From: Gardnerella piotii
Lineage (GTDB): Bacteria; Actinomycetota; Actinomycetes; Actinomycetales; Bifidobacteriaceae
Assembly: GCF_003397585.1 (NCBI RefSeq)
Contig: NZ_QJUV01000001.1
Span: forward strand, 682,001-746,000
Direction of reading: 5' to 3'
DNA: 64,000 bases
The position numbers and the translations under genes are program-made. Positions 27,328-37,339 of this stretch are shown piece by piece (position 1 is the first letter of the stretch; every line of letters begins with the position of its first letter). The notes beneath the pieces were generated by a model. It was not told where the DNA came from. It was given only the letters and a program-made list of their open reading frames with translations, and did no database searches.

Positions 27328-28428
27328 ATGATATGCGAATTATGGCGTAATGTGCGAGCTTTTTGTTTGAAATTTAATAAAAATGTTATGCGTGCAATAG
27401 CAGTTTTTATAAGCGCATGCTGCATTTTGTCTTTGTGCGCGTGCGGATCAAACAATAGTAAGCAGAATAGTAAATCTGGTCTTCAAAACGTTTCGTTTAT
27501 GCTTTCGTGGATACCTGATACTAATCATATTGGCGTATACGTGGCAAAGCATATGGGATGGTTTAAGCAAGCTGGTTTGCACGTGAATATTTTGGCTGTG
27601 TCTCAAACTGGTGCCGAACATGCTGTTGACTCGGGTGCTGCGGATTTTGCTTTAAGTAATATTACTAGTCTTGCAGATTTCAGTACAAAAGGCGCTAAAT
27701 TGAAGGAAGTTTTGCAAGTTCAGCAAAAGCCTAGTGCAATTTGGTGTTCTCTTTATAAAAATACTAAAATTCATTCTCCTAAAGACTTTGATGGTAGAAC
27801 TTTTGCAACCTTTGGATCTGCAGAAGGTGATGCTGTGATTCGTAGAATGATTCAGCACGATGGTGTCAAAGGTAAGTTCGATAAGGTTACTGTTGGTACT
27901 TCTACGTTCCGTACGCTTGAATCCGGAAAAGCTGATTTTGGTGGTTTTTATGGCACTTGGGAAGGTGTTCAGGCGCAAATGTATGGTCCAAAGTTGCGTT
28001 GCTTTAAGGCAGAAGATTATGGAGTTCCTGGTCAGCCAGATACGATTGGTGTTATTACTAACGCAAACACAGTTAAGCGCAATCCGAAGATTGTTCGCGC
28101 TTTTGTTAAAGCCGTTAAGCGCGGTTACGAATATGCTTACAATCATCCAGATGAAGCTGCGAACATTTTAGTAAAAGAAGCTCCTGAAGCTAATCTTGAT
28201 GTGAAATTCGTTAAGCGAAGCATGAAGATGATTGTTGACGGGCAATATTGGGGTAATCGTGCAGACATAAAAAGCGGCAAGTTTGTGTTCGGCACAAATG
28301 ATGTTAAGGGTGCTCAAGAATACTTCGACTTCCTAAGTAAGGAAGGTGCGTATACGGATTCTAAAGGCAAAGTAACATATAAAACTCCTCAAGCAAAAGA
28401 ATTAACTACGGACGAATTTTTGAAGTAG
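27328..28428 (+). CDS. ABC substrate-binding lipoprotein, NMT1/THI5-like (ThiY type)
   Basis: The 366-residue protein starts with a basic N-region and a signal peptide ending in the lipobox LCAC, so it should be lipid-anchored outside the membrane. The mature part has the NMT1/THI5 fold: SWIPDTNHIGVYVAKHMGWF closely resembles ThiY proteins that bind pyrimidine precursors of thiamine. Further family features are GAEHAVDSGAADFALSN and TFATFGSAEGDAVIR. AGGGA precedes the ATG at 27328. It is divergent from a ThiX-like permease. Ligand is inferred from family and from the TPP-controlled paralogous operon nearby. Confidence 0.85.
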   Translation: MICELWRNVRAFCLKFNKNVMRAIAVFISACCILSLCACGSNNSKQNSKSGLQNVSFMLSWIPDTNHIGVYVAKHMGWFKQAGLHVNILAVSQTGAEHAVDSGAADFALSNITSLADFSTKGAKLKEVLQVQQKPSAIWCSLYKNTKIHSPKDFDGRTFATFGSAEGDAVIRRMIQHDGVKGKFDKVTVGTSTFRTLESGKADFGGFYGTWEGVQAQMYGPKLRCFKAEDYGVPGQPDTIGVITNANTVKRNPKIVRAFVKAVKRGYEYAYNHPDEAANILVKEAPEANLDVKFVKRSMKMIVDGQYWGNRADIKSGKFVFGTNDVKGAQEYFDFLSKEGAYTDSKGKVTYKTPQAKELTTDEFLK

Positions 28429-28474
28429 TTTACGCAATGACTTGAGTCTTGCTAAAATAAAGTACAGTATATGA

Positions 28475-28525
28475 GGGCGTATCGGGTAGTTGTATAATCC
28501 AACTTCAATCGGTACGCCCGTTTTG
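28475..28525 (+). terminator. Probable terminator after the ThiY-like gene
   Basis: GGGCGTA and TACGCCC pair across a 31-base loop, followed by GTTTTGTTG. The loop contains TATAAT (28493-28498), which could be the -10 of the pth promoter. Confidence 0.6.
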
Positions 28526-28555
28526 TTGTTGAGTTTATAAGATTGGGTGTGAATT

Positions 28556-29155
28556 ATGGCTTCGGATTTTTGGCTTATTGCTGGCCTTGGCAATCCTGGA
28601 TCTAAGTACGAAGGTACTCGTCATAATATGGGGTTTATGGTTGCGGATTTGCTTGCTGAGCGGTGGTCAATATCTTTTTCTGACCATAAAGGCTTGTCTA
28701 AACTTGGCAAGGGAGTTATGAATTTAGACGGTAGGCTTGCAAAGTTCTTCCTTGCTAAACCGCTTACTTTTATGAATGATTCTGGAGCTGCAATATCTTC
28801 TATAAGCTCTTATTATCAAATTGAAACTGACCATATTGTGATTGTTCACGACGATATGGATTTGGATTTTGGGCGCATTAAAGTAAAAGCTGGAGGCTCT
28901 GCTGGAGGTCATAACGGTATTCGTTCTATAGATCGCAGTCTTGGAACTCCGCAATATGCGCGCGTAAGAATGGGTGTTGGGCATGCTCAGCGTGGTGCTC
29001 ATGCTCACGATAATACTGTTAATTGGGTTTTGGGCGGATTTGCTGGTGCGCAAAAATCTGAACTTCCTGATTTTTTGGCAGATGGCGCAGATGCTGTAGA
29101 AAGTGTGATTTTCCGCGGGCTTGCAGCCACTCAGGAGCATTTTAATGGCAGATAA
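28556..29155 (+). CDS. pth: Peptidyl-tRNA hydrolase
   Basis: The 199-residue enzyme has GLGNPGSKYEGTRHNMGF, with the catalytic His in TRHNMG, and VHDDMDLDFG and GGHNGIRSI. It recycles peptidyl-tRNAs dropped from stalled ribosomes. Its last 11 bases overlap the start of mfd, so the pair is translationally coupled, an order common in Actinobacteria. Length is normal. Confidence 0.96.
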   Translation: MASDFWLIAGLGNPGSKYEGTRHNMGFMVADLLAERWSISFSDHKGLSKLGKGVMNLDGRLAKFFLAKPLTFMNDSGAAISSISSYYQIETDHIVIVHDDMDLDFGRIKVKAGGSAGGHNGIRSIDRSLGTPQYARVRMGVGHAQRGAHAHDNTVNWVLGGFAGAQKSELPDFLADGADAVESVIFRGLAATQEHFNGR

Positions 29156-32100
29156 GTATGATTCTTTTGCTAACAAAATGCTAGATTCTAAAGATTTTAA
29201 AGATTCTAATATTGCTGATGCTTCTTTTGAAAGCATACTTAAAGATATTTGTAAGAAAAATGATTCGTTTAAGTCTTTAGCTTTGCTTGAAGAAGATTTT
29301 TCTAATCCTCTTAATGTGTATTGTCCAAGTGGAGCTAGAGCTGCTGTAGCTGCTGCAATGGCTACTAAAAAGCCTGTTGTTTTAGTAGTTCCATCTGGTA
29401 GAGATGCTTTGGAATCACTTGAATCAATACGCGATTTTTATAATGGGGACCCTAAAGATATTGCTAATCTTGAAGCTTGGGAAACTCTTCCGCACGAGCG
29501 TCTTTCTCCTAGAGCAGATACTGTAGCAAGCAGAATGGCGGTTTTTAGGCGATTAAAGCATCCGCAAAGTGGGGAAGATGGCAAAAGTGGCAAAAGCAGC
29601 ATGTTTAGCCCAATTCGCGTTCTTGTTATGCCAGTTCGTTCCCTTATTCAGCCAGTTGTTAAGGATCTTTGTAACGTAGAGCCGCTTGTTTTTGAATGCG
29701 GCAATGAGATTTCTATCGAGCTTGCTGCAAAGCGACTTGTTGAAAACTCGTATAATCGCGTGGAACTTGTTATGAATCGCGCTGAATTTGCTGTTCGAGG
29801 CGGAATTATAGACGTTTTTCCTCCAACAATGGATCATCCTGTGCGTATTGAGTTTTTTGGAGATGAGATTGACTCAATTAAGCAATTCCACGCATCTGAT
29901 CAGCGCACTTATGGGAAGAATATTAATAGCGTTTGGGCTACAGCTTGCCGAGAATTACAGCTTACAGAGAGTATTCAAAAACGAGCAAAGTCTTTGATTG
30001 GTAAGATTCCAAATGCTCAAGATATGCTTGAATCAATCGCAAATGCAATACCTGTAGAGGGTATGGAGTCTTTGATTCCAGCATTAGTTGACAATATGGA
30101 ACCAGTGGAAAATTTGCTTGATAAAAACGCAATCATTTTGGTTTCCGACTTAGAAAAATGCAAGCGCGCAGCTAACGATTTAGTTAAAACAGCAAACGAG
30201 TTTTTGGCTGCAAGTTGGCATGTTGCTGCGTCTGGTAAGGGTGCTGGCGCTCCAATAACATTCGATAAAGCGAGTTTTCTTGATTTTGGCAGCGTTTTAG
30301 AAAATCTTGAAAACAACAATCATCAAGTAATTAACTTAAACAGTTTTGCAATAGATTCAGCAGATAAATCGCCAGAAACCGTTGATTATAAAGAAGAAAG
30401 CGAAAATAAAGTCGTAAAAAATAACTATTTAGACTTGTGCATTAAATCTCCTCAAGAATTTAGAGGAGATAGTGAGAAGATTTCTAGCGGAATATCTGGT
30501 CTTATTTCTAACGGATACAAAGTTTATATTAGCGCTGCTTCAAGTGGAATTTTATCAAGACTTGCGAGAGCGGTACGTGCAAGTGGTGTATTTGATTTTT
30601 CGGAAGTTCAATCGAAAATAGTTGACGGCTTTATAGATACGCAAAGTAAAATCGCAATTCTTAGCGAAAGAGATTTAACAGGAAAGTCATCCTCTGTAAG
30701 TGGTTTTAAGTCGCCAAAGCGTAGAAAAAAAGAAATCGACCTTCTAGACCTTAAGCCAGGAGATTTTGTTGTTCACGAACAGCACGGAATTGGCAAATTT
30801 ATAGGCATGAGGCAGAGGAATGTAAAAACTTCAAACGGAGAAGCTACGCGCGAATACTTGGAAATTGAGTACGCGCCAAGTAAACGCAATGCTCCTGCAG
30901 ATAAGCTTTTTATTCCAACAGATCAACTTGATTTGGTTAGCAAATATGTTGGTGCCGAAATTCCAAAGCTAAATAAGCTTGGAGGCGCGGACTGGGCTGC
31001 TACAAAAGAAAAAGCGCGAAAAGCCGTTCAAGAAGTTGCGCAAGACTTGATTAAACTTTATTCTGCACGAGCATCTAGCAGCGGATTTGCTTTTAGCGCA
31101 GACACTCCATGGCAAAAAGAACTTGAGGACGATTTTCCATACCAAGAAACTCCAGATCAGCTTACGACTATTGACGAAGTTAAACAAGATATGCAAAAGC
31201 CAATTCCAATGGATAGGCTGATCTGCGGAGACGTTGGTTTTGGTAAAACCGAGATTGCTGTGCGCGCTGCTTTTAAGGCTGTTCAAGACGGCAAGCAAGT
31301 GGTTGTTCTAGCGCCAACAACTCTTTTAGTTCAACAACATTACGAAACTTTTACTAATCGCTTTTCTGGATTCCCTGTAACTGTTGCTGCAATGAGTAGA
31401 TTCCAAAGCGAAAAAGAGGTTAACAATACGATTCAAGGCCTTGAATCGGGCGAAGTTGATGTTGTTATTGGCACGCATAAGCTTTTGAATCCAAACATAA
31501 AATTCAAGGATTTAGGTTTGGTTATTATAGACGAGGAGCAGCGTTTTGGTGTTGAGCACAAGGAGACTTTAAAAGCTTTGCGTACAAATGTAGACGTTCT
31601 TAGTCTTTCGGCAACGCCAATTCCTCGAACGCTTGAAATGGCTGTTACTGGTATTCGCGAAATGTCTACTCTTGCTACGCCTCCAGAAGACCGTTTGCCA
31701 GTCTTGACTTATGTTGGAGCTTACGAAGACGCGCAAGTGGCAGCTTGCGTTAAGCGAGAGTTGCTTAGAGGTGGCCAAGTATTTTATGTGCACAATCGAG
31801 TAGAAGATATTAGTAAAGTTGCGGCTAATATTCAAAAACTTGTTCCAGATGCTAGAGTTGCGATTGCGCACGGAAAAATGGGTGAGAAGCAGCTTGACAC
31901 TATTATTCGCGATTTTTGGCATAGAGATATTGACGTTCTTGTTTGCACTACGATTATTGAAACGGGATTAGATATTTCTAACGCTAATACGCTTATTGTG
32001 GATCATGCAGACAGATTCGGTTTAAGTCAGCTTCACCAATTGCGCGGGCGTGTTGGCAGAGGTCGTGAGCGAGCGTATGCATACTTTTTGTATGATCCGT

Positions 32101-32780
32101 CTAAGCCTATGACTCAACAAGCGCATGATCGCCTTGCAACAATTGCTCAATATACTGCTCTTGGATCTGGATTCGATGTTGCTATGAAAGATTTGGAGCT
32201 TAGAGGCACTGGAAACTTGCTTGGCAATGCGCAAAGTGGCCATATTGAAGGCGTTGGATTTGATTTATACGTGCGAATGGTTTGTGAAGCTGTTGAAAAA
32301 TACAAAGAGCCAGAGCATAAAGAAACTATTTCTACGTCTATTGATTTGCCTGTTGAAGCTTCTATTCCAGTTGATTATATTGATTCCGACAAATTGCGAT
32401 TAGAAGCGTACCGTAAGCTTGCTTCCGCTAACAACAATAAGGATTTGCAAGAGTTGCGAGATGAGTTACTTGATCGTTTTGGCGAGCCGCCTGAAGCGTT
32501 TAGCATATTGTGCGATGTTGCTCGCTTACGTTTTAAGGCTCGCGATCTTGGTATTACGCAAATTAGCTCTCAAGGTAAATCGGTTCGTGTTATTGGTTTA
32601 GATCCAAAAGAATCTTTGTGGATGCGTTTGCAAAGGATTTACCGCGGAGTTAAGTATCGTCCGCTTACGCATACGCTTATTATTCCATCGCCTTTTGAAT
32701 CTTCACTTGGAACTAGCGCAATGAGTGAGCGCGAAATACTTGATTGGGTTCGCCAACTTCTTGAAGATTTAGCTTGGTAA
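29145..32780 (+). CDS. mfd: Transcription-repair coupling factor
   Basis: The 1211-residue protein has the Mfd layout: UvrB-like N-terminal part, RNA-polymerase interaction domain (LKPGDFVVHEQHGIGKF near residue 535), and a RecG-like helicase with Walker A GDVGFGKTE, motif II DEEQ in IIDEEQRFG, and QLRGRVGRGRERAYAY, then the C-terminal TRCF domain. It removes stalled RNA polymerase and recruits UvrA. The ATG at 29145 follows AGGAG and overlaps pth. The N-terminal 30 residues are Ser/Asp/Lys-rich. Confidence 0.96.
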   Translation: MADKYDSFANKMLDSKDFKDSNIADASFESILKDICKKNDSFKSLALLEEDFSNPLNVYCPSGARAAVAAAMATKKPVVLVVPSGRDALESLESIRDFYNGDPKDIANLEAWETLPHERLSPRADTVASRMAVFRRLKHPQSGEDGKSGKSSMFSPIRVLVMPVRSLIQPVVKDLCNVEPLVFECGNEISIELAAKRLVENSYNRVELVMNRAEFAVRGGIIDVFPPTMDHPVRIEFFGDEIDSIKQFHASDQRTYGKNINSVWATACRELQLTESIQKRAKSLIGKIPNAQDMLESIANAIPVEGMESLIPALVDNMEPVENLLDKNAIILVSDLEKCKRAANDLVKTANEFLAASWHVAASGKGAGAPITFDKASFLDFGSVLENLENNNHQVINLNSFAIDSADKSPETVDYKEESENKVVKNNYLDLCIKSPQEFRGDSEKISSGISGLISNGYKVYISAASSGILSRLARAVRASGVFDFSEVQSKIVDGFIDTQSKIAILSERDLTGKSSSVSGFKSPKRRKKEIDLLDLKPGDFVVHEQHGIGKFIGMRQRNVKTSNGEATREYLEIEYAPSKRNAPADKLFIPTDQLDLVSKYVGAEIPKLNKLGGADWAATKEKARKAVQEVAQDLIKLYSARASSSGFAFSADTPWQKELEDDFPYQETPDQLTTIDEVKQDMQKPIPMDRLICGDVGFGKTEIAVRAAFKAVQDGKQVVVLAPTTLLVQQHYETFTNRFSGFPVTVAAMSRFQSEKEVNNTIQGLESGEVDVVIGTHKLLNPNIKFKDLGLVIIDEEQRFGVEHKETLKALRTNVDVLSLSATPIPRTLEMAVTGIREMSTLATPPEDRLPVLTYVGAYEDAQVAACVKRELLRGGQVFYVHNRVEDISKVAANIQKLVPDARVAIAHGKMGEKQLDTIIRDFWHRDIDVLVCTTIIETGLDISNANTLIVDHADRFGLSQLHQLRGRVGRGRERAYAYFLYDPSKPMTQQAHDRLATIAQYTALGSGFDVAMKDLELRGTGNLLGNAQSGHIEGVGFDLYVRMVCEAVEKYKEPEHKETISTSIDLPVEASIPVDYIDSDKLRLEAYRKLASANNNKDLQELRDELLDRFGEPPEAFSILCDVARLRFKARDLGITQISSQGKSVRVIGLDPKESLWMRLQRIYRGVKYRPLTHTLIIPSPFESSLGTSAMSEREILDWVRQLLEDLAW

Positions 32781-32803
32781 GGTAAATTATTGCGTTGTTT
32801 ATA

Positions 32804-32840
32804 AATAAAGGCGGCCGCTATTTTTGCAGTCGCCTTTATT
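32804..32840. terminator. Bidirectional terminator, mfd / thiamine-type ABC operon
   Basis: Arms AATAAAGGCG and CGCCTTTATT with an inner CGC/GCAG part separate convergent genes. Confidence 0.8.
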
Positions 32841-32859
32841 CACATTATTTTCGAGTTAC

Positions 32860-33675
32860 TTATTGCAAAGCTCCTCTAAGCTCATCTTCTATTTCACTAT
32901 GATTTACAGGGCGATTTTGAGCGTCAAGATGCTCGCGATCAATGTTCCATTGCTTATAAATCTTGCCATCTTTTATCATAAGAATGCGGTTAGAAAGTCT
33001 TACAGCTTCCGCAATATCATGCGTAACCATAAGTGTAGTCCAGCCATATTTAGCTTGAAGATTATTAAGCAAATCTTGCATATCGAAACGCGTAAGAGCA
33101 TCCAAAGCTCCAAAAGGCTCGTCAAGCAACAATAATTCAGGACTTCTAACTAAAGCTCTCGCTAAAGATACGCGCTGCTGCTGGCCTCCAGAAAGCTCAG
33201 AAGGCCACTTGTTGTCGTAGCCAACAAGCTGCATTTGGCAAAGCGCTAAATGCGCAATATTCTTAAGATCTTGCTTGCTTCCTTCCATGCCGAAAACAAC
33301 ATTTTTGTTTACAGAAAGCCACGGTATTAGTCGTGCATCTTGAAAACCAATAGCCTGACGGCTTGTTGCATGAATGCTGCCTTCGCTAGGAGTAAGAAGT
33401 CCTGAAATTATTTTCAAAAGCGTAGTTTTTCCGCATCCCGATCTACCAATAAGCGAAACAAATTCGCCCTTTTTAATTCTCATCGTAATGTTTTTCAATA
33501 CAAAAGAAGAATTATTTGCAAAATTGTTTTCTGTATTTTTATCTTTTGCACTTGCGAAAGAAATGCCCAGATTCTCTATACTAACGCAGTAATCGCTATC
33601 GTTAATATTTGATTTGCAAGTAGATTCTTTGGAAACTTCTACATTGCTACGCTTATGAAAAATGCTATTAAACAT
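32860..33675 (-). CDS. ABC transporter ATP-binding protein, ThiZ-like (TauB/SsuB family)
   Basis: The 271-residue ATPase has Walker A GRSGCGKTT at about 73-81, signature LSGGQQQRVSLARALVR, and Walker B LLLLDEPFGALDAL. The N-terminal 60 residues contain a charged Ser/Asn-rich insert not typical of the family. It is the last gene of the three-gene operon under the TPP riboswitch and should energise uptake of thiamine or a pyrimidine precursor. No clear ribosome site is seen before the ATG. It may also serve the ATPase-less ThiX/ThiY pair at 26210-28428. Confidence 0.85.
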   Translation of the reverse strand: MFNSIFHKRSNVEVSKESTCKSNINDSDYCVSIENLGISFASAKDKNTENNFANNSSFVLKNITMRIKKGEFVSLIGRSGCGKTTLLKIISGLLTPSEGSIHATSRQAIGFQDARLIPWLSVNKNVVFGMEGSKQDLKNIAHLALCQMQLVGYDNKWPSELSGGQQQRVSLARALVRSPELLLLDEPFGALDALTRFDMQDLLNNLQAKYGWTTLMVTHDIAEAVRLSNRILMIKDGKIYKQWNIDREHLDAQNRPVNHSEIEDELRGALQ

Positions 33676-33718
33676 AGTCGTATTCTAAAGTCGTACTCTA
33701 ATTACAATTAGTAATCGT

Positions 33719-34750
33719 TTACTTGCTGCAGTCGATTACAGCTTTAGAGAAATCAGGAACTTCTTTAATGAATCCGTATTTAACATATTCCTTAGCTTGT
33801 TGTTTAAGCATTTTCATAGTTTCTGCATTCATTGGTCGAATTTGCGGAATGTCAAACTTAGCTAATTCTTTCATTGTTTCATCGGATGCACCAAACTTCT
33901 TATACATATCAAGAATAATCGAATGCTTCTTCTTAACTCTTTTACCTTCTTCTACTAAAGCACGATACATTTTCTTTAATAGCTGTGGGTGCTTTTTAGC
34001 AAATTCAGCAGATGCAACTTGGATTCCGAAGTTAATATTTCCATAATCTTTTGCAGTGACTAGAAGTTTTGATCCTGGAGTTGCAAGAGCTGCAGCAAAG
34101 TTCTGATCGAAGGTTGCTAATGCATCAACTTGACCAGTTGTGAATGCTGCATGGAAGTTCTTCGGACTCATCTCTACTTCTTGAACCTTGGATGGGTCAA
34201 GTCCTGCTTTTTCAAAAGCTTTGTGAATTATATAATCTCCACTTCCACCTTTAGCAATAATTCCAATCTTCTTTCCGTACAAGTCTTTAAGCGATTTGAT
34301 TCCGCTATTTGGTGCTGCTACGATTCCTTGAGCGTTTCCATTGTAATAGTTAATAGCATAAGCAACCCATGGCTGGCCTTTGGAGATAAAATGAATAAAA
34401 TGGCCAGATCCTGTGGTTGTTACGTCTGCGTTTCCAGAAGTTACTGCAGTGTTTGCTTCTGGAGGAACATATGGTCCGCTAAATGTAACCTTTGCCTTGC
34501 CAAAGATCTTATCTGCCATCTTTGTATTATTTGAAAGAGTTGTTAAATAATTTGCAGAAGTCAAGTATGCTACTCTTAAAGTTCCAGTATCTTCTTTTAC
34601 TTGCTTAGTAGTATTTGTGGAAGATTTTGCGGATGATGCTTGTGTTTTGCTGTTGGAGCTTCCGCATGATGCTAGGGTGATTGCTGTGCAAAGCGCGCAG
34701 AAAGCTGCTAATGCTCGCTTGCTTGTTTTAGATAATGCGAATTTAGCCAT
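33719..34750 (-). CDS. ABC substrate-binding lipoprotein, TPP-riboswitch regulated
   Basis: The 343-residue protein starts with a lipoprotein signal (lipobox LASC at about residues 26-29). The body is NMT1/SsuA/TauA-like: LRVAYLTSANYLTTLSNN, then GNADVTTTGSGHF, GKKIGIIAKGGSGDYIIHKA and GQVDALATFDQNFAAAL. TAGGAG precedes the ATG. It lies between permease and ATPase genes downstream of the TPP riboswitch, so thiamine or a thiamine precursor is the likely ligand. It is only distantly similar to the ThiY-like protein at 27328 and lacks its SWIPDTNH motif, which may mean a different ligand. Confidence 0.82.
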   Translation of the reverse strand: MAKFALSKTSKRALAAFCALCTAITLASCGSSNSKTQASSAKSSTNTTKQVKEDTGTLRVAYLTSANYLTTLSNNTKMADKIFGKAKVTFSGPYVPPEANTAVTSGNADVTTTGSGHFIHFISKGQPWVAYAINYYNGNAQGIVAAPNSGIKSLKDLYGKKIGIIAKGGSGDYIIHKAFEKAGLDPSKVQEVEMSPKNFHAAFTTGQVDALATFDQNFAAALATPGSKLLVTAKDYGNINFGIQVASAEFAKKHPQLLKKMYRALVEEGKRVKKKHSIILDMYKKFGASDETMKELAKFDIPQIRPMNAETMKMLKQQAKEYVKYGFIKEVPDFSKAVIDCSK

Positions 34751-34780
34751 TTTATTCTCCTAATTATTTTGCTAATATTC

Positions 34781-35590
34781 TTAGTTCTGTTTGATTTTAA
34801 CGATGGATGAACGTCGCTCAGGCATGCAAATTTTTTCTAAAAGTGTTGCAATTCCTTCAGAAAGTAGACCTGCAATCGCGTATAAAACTATGCATAGCAG
34901 CATTTGATCTGGTCTGTAAAATTCTTGTGATCTTGCAAGAACATATCCAATTCCTTTTGAAGCGTTGACTGTTTCACACGTTACCAATGCCACCCAAGAC
35001 ACTGATATTGCAAAGCGCAAAGCAGTCATAAAGTTAGGTAGCGCTCCTCGAAGAAGAATTGTGAAAAATACTGTTTTGATATTTACTTTGTATGCGCGAG
35101 CTAATTCCAAGAGTTTGGGATCAATATTACGAACTCCATCCCTCATATTTACGTAGAACGTTCCAAATACGCCTATAGCAATAAGAGCTATTTTCATAGT
35201 CTCACCAATGCCTAATAAAATAATAAGCAAAGGTGCTAGTGCAGTAAAAGGAACAGACCGTAGCATGTGGCCAGGCTTGTTAATAATAATGTCGCCCAGC
35301 TTTGTGCTACCAGAAATAACTCCTGCTGGAACTGCAATTATCATTCCTAAACATAATCCTGCAATAACTCTTGTAAAACTAATTCCCAACGAAGGCCAAA
35401 TTAAACCTTCTGAGTTTAATTCTTGAAAAGCGTTAATTACTTCTGCAGGTGATGGAATGTGCCTAGTCTCTTTAGGCCCAAGTGTAGCTAAAAACCATCC
35501 AATAAGTATGACAAGTGTAGAAAGCCATGGCACACATAAACGTAGTGAAGAAGATGCATTTTTTAGCATGCTCTTACAATGGCTAACCAT
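34781..35590 (-). CDS. ABC transporter permease, TPP-riboswitch regulated
   Basis: The 269-residue permease has about six helices and the SsuC/ThiX-type EAA loop around DPKLLELARAYKVN with LRGALPNFMTALRFA. It is first in the operon, only a few bases after the TPP riboswitch, whose 3' end abuts the ribosome site GAAGGGAA. It forms the membrane channel for the downstream binding protein and ATPase. Substrate is inferred from the riboswitch. Confidence 0.85.
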   Translation of the reverse strand: MVSHCKSMLKNASSSLRLCVPWLSTLVILIGWFLATLGPKETRHIPSPAEVINAFQELNSEGLIWPSLGISFTRVIAGLCLGMIIAVPAGVISGSTKLGDIIINKPGHMLRSVPFTALAPLLIILLGIGETMKIALIAIGVFGTFYVNMRDGVRNIDPKLLELARAYKVNIKTVFFTILLRGALPNFMTALRFAISVSWVALVTCETVNASKGIGYVLARSQEFYRPDQMLLCIVLYAIAGLLSEGIATLLEKICMPERRSSIVKIKQN

Positions 35591-35592
35591 TC

Positions 35593-35680
35593 GACATTCC
35601 CTTCGATAGTACTAGCTATATCAGGTTCGACGGGTATGATCTCAGCAATTACAATCAAGCAAATAATTGCACCCCGTGTC
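35593..35680 (-). promoter_or_regulatory. TPP riboswitch
   Basis: Read on the minus strand it contains ACGGGGTGC, GCTGAGATCATACCCG, GAACCTGATATAGCTAGTAC and GAAGGGAATGTC, the conserved blocks of the thiamine pyrophosphate aptamer in order. GACA/TGTC closes P1. The 3' strand overlaps the ribosome site three bases before the permease ATG and no terminator follows, so control is probably at translation initiation. High TPP should shut off the three-gene ABC operon. Confidence 0.95.
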
Positions 35681-35824
35681 AGTTTGTTATTATTGTACAA
35701 AGGTGTGGACAAATTAACAAAAGCTTAGATTATATAGGCTTGTATGCTTAACGACTTACGCTGCGAAATAACGTCCATAAAACGCATTAATCTTAAATAT
35801 GTTACACAACCAACAGATAAATAA

Positions 35825-37129
<1,305 letters not shown>

Positions 37130-37191
37130 TATGCTAGAGCTTTTATAAGTTCTACGTAAGTCTTGTTTAAGATCTAGACTGTAGCATAATT

Positions 37192-37225
37192 CGGCCAGTC
37201 GCATTCATGCGATTGGCCGTTTTTC
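37192..37225 (+). terminator. Enolase terminator
   Basis: Near-perfect stem CGGCCAGTCGCA / TGCGATTGGCCG with a four-base loop and TTTTT tail. Confidence 0.92.
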
Positions 37226-37339
37226 GTATATTTTAGCGATTTTTTGAAAAAATATATAAATTTTTCTAAAATTACTTTCATTCTCATCAAAATAGTGCTA
37301 TTTTTTATGGAAAACTAAAAACGGAAGGAGATGTTTCAT

